This document shows positions 57,466-64,000 of a DNA stretch of 64,000 nucleotides, piece after piece. The number at the start of each line of letters is the position of its first letter. The stretch's first letter is position 1. The notes beneath the pieces are model-generated. The model did no database searches and was not told the DNA's origin. It saw only the letters and a list, made by a program, of their open reading frames with translations. Source of the DNA: Bin87 sp965207585 (GTDB lineage: Bacteria > Chloroflexota > Dehalococcoidia > Lucifugimonadales > UBA3495); NCBI GenBank assembly GCA_965207585.1, contig CBDBMT010000003.1, positions 2,170,001 through 2,234,000 on the forward strand, given 5' to 3'. The position numbers were made by a program, and so were the translations under genes.

Positions 57466-58601
57466 CAGCGCAACTCCCAGAGGTACTCGATGTTGGTGTC
57501 CAACGCTTCTCTGGTGTACGTCACCGCTTTCACGGATTCAGATAGGTTGCGTCGGTAAAGACGGTGCAGGTGCAGATCTTCCGACCCCAGTTCTGTAAAG
57601 GCGTCGTTTGCGGCGACGATGCACTCGTAGCTATGGGTGGTGGCGAAAACCTGGACGTTGAAGTCGAGCGACAATCGGTTTATGGCTTGCCACACTTCAA
57701 CCAGTACTGAGTGGTGCAATCCGTTTTCAATCTCATCCACCATGATGGATCCGTCACTCACCTCCGCAAAGGCCAAAGTTAACTCGAGCAATCGCGAAAA
57801 CCCGCTCCCCATCAGTGCGATGGGGAGGATCCTTCCAACGCCGATGTCTCCGTAGATTAGTGCTGGGCCTTCCGCGCTCGGCACAGCCGTAAGGCGGCGC
57901 AAGCGAGGCTCGATCAAACGCATGACTTCTTCCACGTCGCTTATGTAACCACCGATTTCCGCACGCCCAAATCGGGTAGCTAGTTCTGGTGGGGCTATAC
58001 GTCCCAATGATTGCATGAACACGCTGCTTCTTCTGTCTGTGCTGCTTGCTCCACGCTCAGCACGCACGGTAGGCACGTTGCCGTCAAACTGGATTCCAGG
58101 GGGAAGGGGCAGATCGAAAGGCAATGGAGTAAGCTCCACCCAAGCCCGGGATGCGAATGTCTCCCCAGAATTGTCCTCGTAATCGAACAGCACTTCGTGA
58201 TCGGACATGTTGTCAGACGGAGACCTTCGGTTTTCCCCTGCTGCTGACACCGCTGGGGTCAGAGTAGTCGTTCGATCAGAAATCCGGCGGCGGGTAATTG
58301 TTAAAACCCCGGAGGCCGAACAGCCATTCCGCGACGCAACGAGTTTGATAGGAATATCGGATTGGTAGTCCTTGAACAGCTCGGAAAACAACTCTCCTGG
58401 TTCGCTGGTAGGCAAGCCTCGCCAAATGTTGATCCGCTGAGCTAAGTCAGGGGTATTTTGTCCACTATGTAGCCAAATCGCCTCCAGCAAAGCAGTCTTG
58501 CCGGCGTTGTTTTGGCCCGCGATCAGGTTGACGCGGGCCAGGGGTTCCACCGTCAGTTGGTCAAACAGGCGGAAGTTTTCGATGCTGAAGGACGTGTACA
58601 T
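57465..58601 (-). CDS. OLD/AriA-like AAA (ABC-type) ATPase
   Basis: 378 residues. Opens YTSFSIENFRLFDQLTVEPLARVNLIAGQNNAGKTALLEAIW (Walker A residues 29-36 in the GxNNxGKT form of RecF/OLD-type ATPases). It has GSIMVDEIENGLHHSVLVEVW (Walker B with Glu) and VQVFATTHSYECI (switch His). No nuclease domain of its own; that function is probably supplied by the coupled TOPRIM protein. Starts 14 bases after the CoA-transferase subunit B stop without a clear ribosome-binding site. AT-richer than its neighbours, suggesting insertion. Confidence 0.85.
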   Translation of the reverse strand: MYTSFSIENFRLFDQLTVEPLARVNLIAGQNNAGKTALLEAIWLHSGQNTPDLAQRINIWRGLPTSEPGELFSELFKDYQSDIPIKLVASRNGCSASGVLTITRRRISDRTTTLTPAVSAAGENRRSPSDNMSDHEVLFDYEDNSGETFASRAWVELTPLPFDLPLPPGIQFDGNVPTVRAERGASSTDRRSSVFMQSLGRIAPPELATRFGRAEIGGYISDVEEVMRLIEPRLRRLTAVPSAEGPALIYGDIGVGRILPIALMGSGFSRLLELTLAFAEVSDGSIMVDEIENGLHHSVLVEVWQAINRLSLDFNVQVFATTHSYECIVAANDAFTELGSEDLHLHRLYRRNLSESVKAVTYTREALDTNIEYLWELR

Positions 58602-58615
58602 GATTGGCTGTGTGG

Positions 58616-59305
58616 CTACGCCGGCCGCACCCGCATCTCCCGCAGGTCGTCGGCGATGATGAGCTGCGCCTCGGTCTGTTCCTGGATGTCCTCGGGGGAC
58701 CAGCCGGGGGCATGTTCGCGCAGTACGAACCCGTCTTCGGTGATTTCGAACAGACCCAGGTCCGTGGCCAGCAGCTTGACCACGCCCGGCGCGGTGATGG
58801 GCAGGTTGCATGTTTTGAGCACGCGAGGCGCGCCGTTGCGCTGGTTGTGCTCCATGGCGATGAACACGCGCTTGGCGCAGGCGGCCAGGTCCATCGCGCC
58901 GCCGATGCCGCCGCCCTTGCGCACCGGAATGCGCCAGTTGGCGAAGTCTCCGTTTTCGGACACCTCGTATGCCCCCATCACCGTAACGTCCACCATGCCC
59001 TTCCTGATGATCCCGAACGAATCGGCGTGGTGCACGATCGCCATGCCGGGCAGGGCAACCACGTTCTGGCCGCCGGCGTTGACCAGGTGCCTGTCTTCTT
59101 CCCCGGCCGGAGCCAGCGGGCCAAAGCCGATCACCCCGTTCTCGGAATGGAAAATGATCTCCTTGTCCGGCTCGGACTCCAGGTAGTTGGAGCAAAGAGT
59201 CGGCATACCCACGCCCAGGTTGACGATCCAACCGTCCTGGAACTCCATGGCAAGGCGGTCGCACATGGTTTGCCTGGAGAGGCGGGGCTTGTCCGCGGTA
59301 GTCAT
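58616..59305 (-). CDS. CoA-transferase subunit B (3-oxoacid CoA-transferase type)
   Basis: 229 residues. GWIVNLGVGMPTLCSNYL and FHSENGVIGFGPLA (SENG, active-site Glu forming the thioester), NAGGQNVVALPGMAIVHHADSFGIIRKGMVDVTVMGAYEVSENGDFANW, and the GGGIGGAMDLAACAKRVFIAMEHNQRNG block are typical of PcaJ/ScoB. Transfers CoA between carboxylic acids, e.g. succinyl-CoA and a 3-oxoacid. AGGAG precedes ATG. Acts with subunit A encoded 67 bases upstream. Confidence 0.93.
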   Translation of the reverse strand: MTTADKPRLSRQTMCDRLAMEFQDGWIVNLGVGMPTLCSNYLESEPDKEIIFHSENGVIGFGPLAPAGEEDRHLVNAGGQNVVALPGMAIVHHADSFGIIRKGMVDVTVMGAYEVSENGDFANWRIPVRKGGGIGGAMDLAACAKRVFIAMEHNQRNGAPRVLKTCNLPITAPGVVKLLATDLGLFEITEDGFVLREHAPGWSPEDIQEQTEAQLIIADDLREMRVRPA

Positions 59306-59372
59306 CGCAGTACTCCTTGTGTTCTTGATCGCGTACCCGTTTCGGTGTAGATGCTGAGCTGAACCGGCGTCT

Positions 59373-60071
59373 TCAGTCCCAGATACCGTCTTCCGGTATT
59401 TTCACCAGTCGATCAACGTAGATCCCCGGAACGTGCACGCAGTCCGGGTCAATCTCCCCAGGTTCAACGATGCTGTCTTCCACCTCGACTACGGTGATGT
59501 CGGCAGCCATGGCCATCACGGGGTTGAAGTTGCGTTGGGTCAGGCGGAATTGCAGGTTGCCAAAGGTGTCGGCCCGGTACGCGCGGATGAGCGCGAAATC
59601 GGCCGGCAACGGATACTCGAGCACGTAGGTGCGGCCGTTGATTTCCCGGTGCTCCTTGCCTTCGGCCAGCTCAGTGCCTACGCTGGCCGGCGTGTAGAAG
59701 GCGCCGATGCCAGCCGCGGCGGCCCGCATGCGCTCGGCGAGAGTTCCTTGCGGGACCAGTTCTGCATCCAGCTCATCGTCGTTGTACATCTGGACGAAGG
59801 GCGTGATCTGCGAAGGATGCGTTGGAGCGGTGAAGGCGCAGATCATCTTCTTGACCTGGCGGGCTTCGATCAACGTACCTACGTCCACGCGGTCGTCCAG
59901 TGAACCCGCATTGTTGGAAATGCCGGTGAGGTCCTTGACCCCCAGCCGGTGCACTGCGGCCAGGAGGTTGCGGGCCAGGCCCACGTTGCCAAAACCGGGC
60001 GACATGAAGGTCATGCCGTCTTTCATATCGGCAACGGCGGAGTCGAAATCGGGGAAAACCTTGTTCTTCAT
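59373..60071 (-). CDS. CoA-transferase subunit A
   Basis: 232 residues. MKNKVFPDFDSAVADMKDGMTFMSPGFGNVGLARNLLAAVHRLGVKDLTGISNNAG (CoA-binding GFG loop), QNVKK-type QVKKMICAF, ELVPQGTLAERMRAAAAGIGAFYTPASVGTELAEGKE, and YRADTFGNLQFRLTQRNFNPVMAMAADITVVEVE are typical of PcaI/ScoA. GGGAG about 9 bases before the ATG and a good promoter at 60153-60180. Confidence 0.93.
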   Translation of the reverse strand: MKNKVFPDFDSAVADMKDGMTFMSPGFGNVGLARNLLAAVHRLGVKDLTGISNNAGSLDDRVDVGTLIEARQVKKMICAFTAPTHPSQITPFVQMYNDDELDAELVPQGTLAERMRAAAAGIGAFYTPASVGTELAEGKEHREINGRTYVLEYPLPADFALIRAYRADTFGNLQFRLTQRNFNPVMAMAADITVVEVEDSIVEPGEIDPDCVHVPGIYVDRLVKIPEDGIWD

Positions 60072-60152
60072 TGGGGTGGACTCCCATTCCTGGTGTCGCC
60101 GCCATTAGCCTGCGGCAATACCGTCGTCGCCGGTGGCGCGGCGGGTGCGGTC

Positions 60153-60180
60153 ATTATACAAGCAACATAACCGCTGGCAA
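60153..60180 (-). promoter_or_regulatory. Promoter of the CoA-transferase operon
   Basis: Minus strand TTGCCA (60175-60180), 16-base spacer, TATAAT (60153-60158), 82 bases before ATG 60071. Confidence 0.6.
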
Positions 60181-60242
60181 CGCGCCCGACGATGCTGGCA
60201 GGCACGTTGCTGCGAATCGTGCGCGGATACCACCCGGGGCGG

Positions 60243-61154
60243 TCATCTGCTGTCATCCCGGCCGGTTTGCAATCTGAGAGGCGCGATGGGGTTGGCGTCC
60301 CGCGGCGGCAGCGCCAGATCATTGATGCGTCCTCGCCAGCGGTCCGCCAGAGGCCAGGACAGCAGCGTGGGCCGGTTCACATCGCCGGCGGCGTCGGCCT
60401 GGTCTGCGTGCCCGCTGTCTTGATCGTCGTCGGGATTGTCGGCGTTCGGCTGCCACGGCCAGGGGAGATGCCGGCGCCACGGATCTGAACCACCGTAGCC
60501 GTTGGCCTCGGCGACCACGGCCATCACCTGGTGGGGACGGTACACGCGGTGAGTCGGCCGCTCGGCAAGTATGGCTTCCTGGTCGATGGTGGCCCACAGG
60601 GCAGCGACGGACGTTGTGCCGACGCTGCGGGCACAGGCGATGTCCTGCGGCCCGTCGCCCACGTACATGGCGTCCTCGGGATCGACGGCCATCGTCTCCA
60701 GGACATCCAGCAAGCCGTCAGGCGCCGGCTTGTAGGGCCGCGCGTCGGTCTTGAAGTTGGCGTACTCGACCAGCGGGGCCAGCCCGGACTCCCGCAACTC
60801 GATCTCACCGAAATACGGGATCTTGTCGGACAGGATGCCCACGCGGATTCCGCGACGCCGGAATGCTTTCAACAGCGTAGCAACTCCAGGGTACAGGTAG
60901 CGGCGATGTCCGTCGATCGCGTGGTAGTGGTTCAGGAAAATGGGAAGGATGCTGTCCAGCTCGTCCTGCGCTTCCGGATGGGTGCCGAAGAACCACAGGA
61001 GATGCTGGTGAAAGGGGCGATGAAATTCGGCGGCGACAGCTTCGGCGGTGGGTGGAGCCATGCCCAGCTCCGTCGCGGTGCTCTCCATCAAACCCAGATG
61101 GATGCCCCAGCTGTTCCACAGCGTCAAATCCCAGTCGAAAATGACTGCCTGCAT
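60243..61154 (-). CDS. HAD-family hydrolase (phosphoglycolate phosphatase-like)
   Basis: 303 residues. FDWDLTLWNSW (motif I, nucleophile Asp and the +2 Asp replaced order D-W-D), GILSDK (motif II), KPAPDGLLDVLE (motif III Lys) and MYVGDGPQDIACA (motif IV). A helical cap lies between motifs I and II. The last ~85 residues (from about 220) form an unusual hydrophilic extension with DNPDDDQDSGHADQAD. GGGAGG before ATG. Substrate unknown. Confidence 0.88.
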   Translation of the reverse strand: MQAVIFDWDLTLWNSWGIHLGLMESTATELGMAPPTAEAVAAEFHRPFHQHLLWFFGTHPEAQDELDSILPIFLNHYHAIDGHRRYLYPGVATLLKAFRRRGIRVGILSDKIPYFGEIELRESGLAPLVEYANFKTDARPYKPAPDGLLDVLETMAVDPEDAMYVGDGPQDIACARSVGTTSVAALWATIDQEAILAERPTHRVYRPHQVMAVVAEANGYGGSDPWRRHLPWPWQPNADNPDDDQDSGHADQADAAGDVNRPTLLSWPLADRWRGRINDLALPPRDANPIAPLRLQTGRDDSR

Positions 61155-61215
61155 GCCCGCCTCCCGTGACTCGGCCGGGGTTATCTTGAGTTCAGAAGGT
61201 TTCCCGGCTGTGCGA

Positions 61216-62019
61216 CTAGCAGTGACCGGGGTGGCTCTGTCCCCCGCCCTGGTAGTCGATGGCGCTGGGCATGACGGTAGTGCCGGGATGATCGGCGCGC
61301 CCGAGTTTGACGGTGACCGCTCCGCTGGCGTAGTGCAGCACCCCGCTGACCTCCAGCGTCGGCGAGTCGGCCAAATAGGTGATGTCGCCGTTGGACTCCA
61401 CCCGGAAGGGGCGGTCGTGGCCGGGATAGATGGTGTTGGCCGCCGCGACTATTTTCTGGATGCTGGCCCGGGCGTCGGCCTCGCTCCAGAAGATGATCGC
61501 CGGAGTCCCCCGCCCGATTGCCCCGGCGTCGGACATGGCGTCGCCGCCAATGCACACCGTGCCGGCTTCGGTCTCGACCACCACGCTGATGTGCCCTCGG
61601 GTGTGCCCCGGGGTCTCGATGATCCTCACTCCGGGCTCCAGCTCGGTTTCCCCTCTGACCGCGTTTACCTTCTGCTGCAACAGGGTGTCCGCGAAATACC
61701 GCGCGGTAGCAAGATCGCCGACACGAGGGTTTCGGCTGTATTCCAACTCGTCGGCGTGGATCACTATTTCCGCGTTGGGAAAAAGGTCGGTATTCTGGGA
61801 ATGATCCCAGTGCGAGTGGGTTAGAATCACCCGCCCGATGTCGTCCGTGGAAATGCCGTGGGCGGCCAACTCGTCGACCAGCATGTTGCGGCGGCCAAAG
61901 TGCGCCACGTCCACGATGGATAGCACTTCGCCGCGGATCAGTGTCACGGTACACAACCCCAGCCGGGTCTGGTCCGTGTTGATGGAGTATCCGCCCATGA
62001 TGATTTCCAGTTCCGGCAT
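61216..62019 (-). CDS. Metallo-beta-lactamase-fold hydrolase
   Basis: 267 residues. THSHWDHSQN (HxHxDH), ETPGHTRGHISVVV (third His), CIGGDAMSD (bridging Asp) and YPGHDRPF (last His) form the two-metal site. Family members include N-acyl-homoserine lactonases and glyoxalase II; the opening EIIMGGYSINTDQTRLGLCTVTLI and THSHWDHSQN are lactonase-like, but this is not decisive. GGAGG about 6 bases before ATG 62019; TATAAT (minus) at 62074-62079. Confidence 0.88.
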   Translation of the reverse strand: MPELEIIMGGYSINTDQTRLGLCTVTLIRGEVLSIVDVAHFGRRNMLVDELAAHGISTDDIGRVILTHSHWDHSQNTDLFPNAEIVIHADELEYSRNPRVGDLATARYFADTLLQQKVNAVRGETELEPGVRIIETPGHTRGHISVVVETEAGTVCIGGDAMSDAGAIGRGTPAIIFWSEADARASIQKIVAAANTIYPGHDRPFRVESNGDITYLADSPTLEVSGVLHYASGAVTVKLGRADHPGTTVMPSAIDYQGGGQSHPGHC

Positions 62020-62073
62020 AATGTCCCTCCGCCAGACGTGGTCAATCGAGATGTTTAGTCGCAATGGAGCGCG

Positions 62074-62079
62074 ATTATA
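62074..62079 (-). promoter_or_regulatory. TATAAT -10 element of the metallo-beta-lactamase-fold gene
   Basis: Minus-strand TATAAT 55 bases before ATG 62019, in the divergent gap with the amidohydrolase gene. Confidence 0.45.
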
Positions 62080-62125
62080 GCACCGCGCCTGGTGTAACTC
62101 GCGAAGCCTTTCTCGAAACTCGCCA

Positions 62126-63661
62126 ATGACTCCCTCTGCCGAAATCCTCCTGCTTAACGGCAAAATCCTCGCCGGAGAGGGCAGCCCCTCCGCGCTGGCC
62201 GTATCGGGCGGCCGGGTCGTCGCGACTGGGGACGACCGTGAAATCCGCCGGTTGGGGACGCCGGGCGCAACTGTACTGGACTGCGGCGGTCGCGCGGTCA
62301 TCCCGGGCATCGTGGACGCCCACTGCCACCTGTTGGCAACCGCCGCCATCAGCCTGCGGGTGGATTGCCGGCCGGCTGCGACTCCGGATGTTGAGTCGAT
62401 CGTTGAGGCGCTCCGCGGTGCTGCGACTTCACATAACGGCTGGATACGTGGTTACGGCTACGACGACTCTCCCCTGGGCCTGGGCCGGCATCTCAACCGC
62501 CACGACCTGGACCGCGTGGCCACGGATCGACCCGTGAGGGTGGATCATCGCTCCGGTCACGCCTGCGCGCTGAACAGCCGCGCACTGGCGAGGGTCGGTA
62601 TTGACCGCCTGACACCGGACCCGCCGGGTGAAGTGATCGCGAGAGATGCCGACGGCGAGCCAACCGGGTTGCTATTGGAGATGGACGATTGGCTGCAGGG
62701 GCGTGCGGGAGGAGCCGAAGATTCATCGCCGGGGCAAATGGAGCAGGCCATGCGCGATTTCGGCGACAGGTTGCTGGCCTATGGCATTACCGCCGTCACG
62801 GATGCCGGGCCCAGCAATGGCCTGGAACGTTGGCGGTACTTCGAGGAAACGACGGCTGACGGCACGCTTCCCCTGCGGTTGACCATGATGGTCGGCTTCG
62901 ACCTATTGGCGGAAATCCAAGCGGCCGGCTTGGGCTACGGGGCCACCGCAAACCAGGGCCAGCTGACTGTGGGCCACGCCAAGATCATGCTCACCGCGTC
63001 GACCGGGCAACTGCGTCCCGACCCGGCTCAGTTGGCGGAGATGGTAGCGTACGCCCACGAACTGGGATTTCCCGTGGCCATTCACGCGGTGGAGCGCGAC
63101 GCTGTCGTCGCATCCGCCCTGGCAATCGGCGACGCCCCTCAGTCCCTCGCTGGCGGCGGCGACCGCATCCCCGACCGCATCGAGCACTGCGCCGAGTGTC
63201 CGCCGGATGTGCTCGATCTGGTGGCCCAAAGCGGGGCGACGGTGGTTCCGAATCCGGGGTTTTTGCACTACGACGGGGAGCGTTACCTCAGCACCGTCGC
63301 GGGCGACCTTATGCCTCATCTTTACCCGGTGGCCGCGTTGGTCGAGCGTGGAATCCCAACTCGTCTTGGCTCCGACGCGCCGGTTATCGAGCCTAATCCG
63401 TGGGCGTCGATGGCAGCCGCAGTGTCTCGCCAATCCGCCGCCGGCGTTGAACTCGGTGGTGTATCAGTGAATTCGGTGGCGGAAGCGCTGGCCCTGCACT
63501 CCAGCGCACGGCGCATCACACCGGGGATGCCGGCGGACCTGGCAGTGGTGGAACCCGATCCGTTCGCGGTTTCGGTGAAGGATTTACCCGCTGTTCGTTC
63601 CGTGGCGACCATCGTGGCCGGCCGGTTGGCTTGGCGCGGAGGCGATTGCCAGACGACGTAG
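62126..63661 (+). CDS. Amidohydrolase family 3 protein (YtcJ-like)
   Basis: 511 residues. EILLLNGKIL at the N terminus forms the beta-sandwich with the C-terminal GMPADLAVVEPDPF. Metal site VIPGIVDAHCHLLATAA (HxH), then VDHRSGHACALNSRALARVG, ITAVTDAG, VAIHAVERDAVV, RIEHCAECPPDVLDLVAQSGATVVPNPGFLHYDGERY and RLGSDAPVIEPNPWASMAAAV (catalytic Asp). Hydrolyses an amide or related bond; substrate unknown. Its last ~340 bases are overlapped antisense by the aspartic-protease frame. Confidence 0.9.
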   Translation: MTPSAEILLLNGKILAGEGSPSALAVSGGRVVATGDDREIRRLGTPGATVLDCGGRAVIPGIVDAHCHLLATAAISLRVDCRPAATPDVESIVEALRGAATSHNGWIRGYGYDDSPLGLGRHLNRHDLDRVATDRPVRVDHRSGHACALNSRALARVGIDRLTPDPPGEVIARDADGEPTGLLLEMDDWLQGRAGGAEDSSPGQMEQAMRDFGDRLLAYGITAVTDAGPSNGLERWRYFEETTADGTLPLRLTMMVGFDLLAEIQAAGLGYGATANQGQLTVGHAKIMLTASTGQLRPDPAQLAEMVAYAHELGFPVAIHAVERDAVVASALAIGDAPQSLAGGGDRIPDRIEHCAECPPDVLDLVAQSGATVVPNPGFLHYDGERYLSTVAGDLMPHLYPVAALVERGIPTRLGSDAPVIEPNPWASMAAAVSRQSAAGVELGGVSVNSVAEALALHSSARRITPGMPADLAVVEPDPFAVSVKDLPAVRSVATIVAGRLAWRGGDCQTT

Positions 63662-64000
63662 CTCTGGTTCCAAGAAGCGGGGAGTTCCTCAGTGGAAACC
63701 TGGCCACCTTCACGCATTTGCATGGTCACTGCACTGCCCCAGAGCAAGTCGGCGCCGATAATCGCCTCATCCCACGTTTCCAGTACCCGAATTTCTCGCC
63801 GATGTTCGTGCCACATGATGGTTGCGCCGTATAGTTGAAACCTGACGGTTTGTCCGTCAGCCAGGGTCATCTCGATTTCGTCTCGCCAGGTTAACCCCAA
63901 ACTGCGAATTGTTATGCCAGGTAAAGCCAACTCCAGGTCAAACCCGGTGTCTATCATGGCGTTCAACCGCCGCAGACGACCCACCGCGTCCAGCAGGTCT
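63322..64000 (-). CDS. Clan AA retropepsin-like aspartic protease (partial, unusual 3' extension)
   Basis: The frame is open at the right edge, so the true start may lie outside. The recognisable part (63985 down to about 63680) has LNAMIDTGFDLELALP (the D-T-G catalytic triad), LGLTWRDEIEMTLADGQTVRFQLYGATIMW and VLETWDEAIIGADLLWGSAVTMQM, as in small bacterial clan AA proteases. These proteins normally end soon after that strand. Here the frame continues another ~110 codons antisense to the amidohydrolase gene, giving a low-complexity tail that is probably not a domain. Confidence 0.7.
   Translation of the reverse strand, partial: DLLDAVGRLRRLNAMIDTGFDLELALPGITIRSLGLTWRDEIEMTLADGQTVRFQLYGATIMWHEHRREIRVLETWDEAIIGADLLWGSAVTMQMREGGQVSTEELPASWNQSYVVWQSPPRQANRPATMVATERTAGKSFTETANGSGSTTARSAGIPGVMRRALECRASASATEFTDTPPSSTPAADWRDTAAAIDAHGLGSITGASEPRRVGIPRSTNAATG

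Noticed and set aside
1..64000. CRISPR array
   Set aside because: No run of regularly spaced identical repeats; the repeats present are dispersed palindromes and inverted repeats.

Overview
The window is GC-rich, gene-dense bacterial chromosome. It carries one tRNA, one mobile element and about 63 protein genes. The gene content suggests a member of the Chloroflexota, possibly a Dehalococcoidia/SAR202-type lineage. Clues are lipoproteins with Ala/Pro or TPTPEP-type linkers, many flavin- and haem-dependent oxygenases, a Ycf45-type ATPase and PdxST vitamin B6 synthesis. This is an inference from gene content; there is no rRNA to confirm it. Promoters often show an intact TATAAT hexamer about 30-80 bases before the start codon.

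Layout. 1-1831: end of a threonine aldolase, an isochorismatase-fold protein lacking its usual cysteine, and an arrestin-like protein. 1816-6575 (minus): an operon running carboxyltransferase beta subunit, two unknown small proteins, a luciferase-like oxidoreductase and RarA. 6667-8054: folP-folK. 8445-14255: gamma-glutamyltransferase, hpt, gyrB, a Nudix hydrolase and an inositol-phosphatase homologue. 14335-22897: catabolic and oxidative genes (M19 dipeptidase, MetE-like protein, PNPOx-like protein, acyl-CoA-dehydrogenase-fold oxygenase, EthD-like protein, Baeyer-Villiger-type monooxygenase, MFS carrier, cupin), with a tRNA-Ser(UGA).

23421-27795 is a 4.4-kb element bounded by 65-bp terminal inverted repeats and a 4-bp direct repeat. 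It holds a DDE transposase, an unknown membrane protein, a short leader-like ORF, and a two-gene module. That module is an unknown 190-residue protein overlapping an XRE/ImmA-IrrE-type metalloprotease regulator, preceded by tandem operator-like repeats, and it looks like a toxin-antitoxin or defence locus.

27918-38541: peptide-type ABC transporter parts, valS, a lipoprotein, aroE, aroC and a Uma2-type protein. 38641-45567: an F420/FMN-type luciferase-like enzyme, a [3Fe-4S]-type ferredoxin, and four tandem paralogous cytochrome P450 genes. Three of the P450 genes have their own terminators.

45887-64000: rnc, pdxS, pdxT, the Ycf45-type ATPase, tmk, cysC, ilvE, plsY, a DMT exporter, an arylsulfotransferase-family protein, a split OLD/PARIS-like ATPase plus TOPRIM (DUF3226) pair, a two-subunit CoA-transferase, a HAD phosphatase, a metallo-beta-lactamase-fold protein and an amidohydrolase. 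A clan-AA aspartic protease runs off the right edge.

The most notable result is two genes with an in-frame UGA at a redox-active cysteine position. One is a DsbA-like protein (45887-46519) and the other a SelW/Rdx-family protein with a CxxU motif (51586-51873). Each UGA is followed at about 20 bases by a small hairpin with a GUGG-containing loop. I read both as selenoproteins, which conventional gene calling would truncate. No selenocysteine machinery lies in the window.
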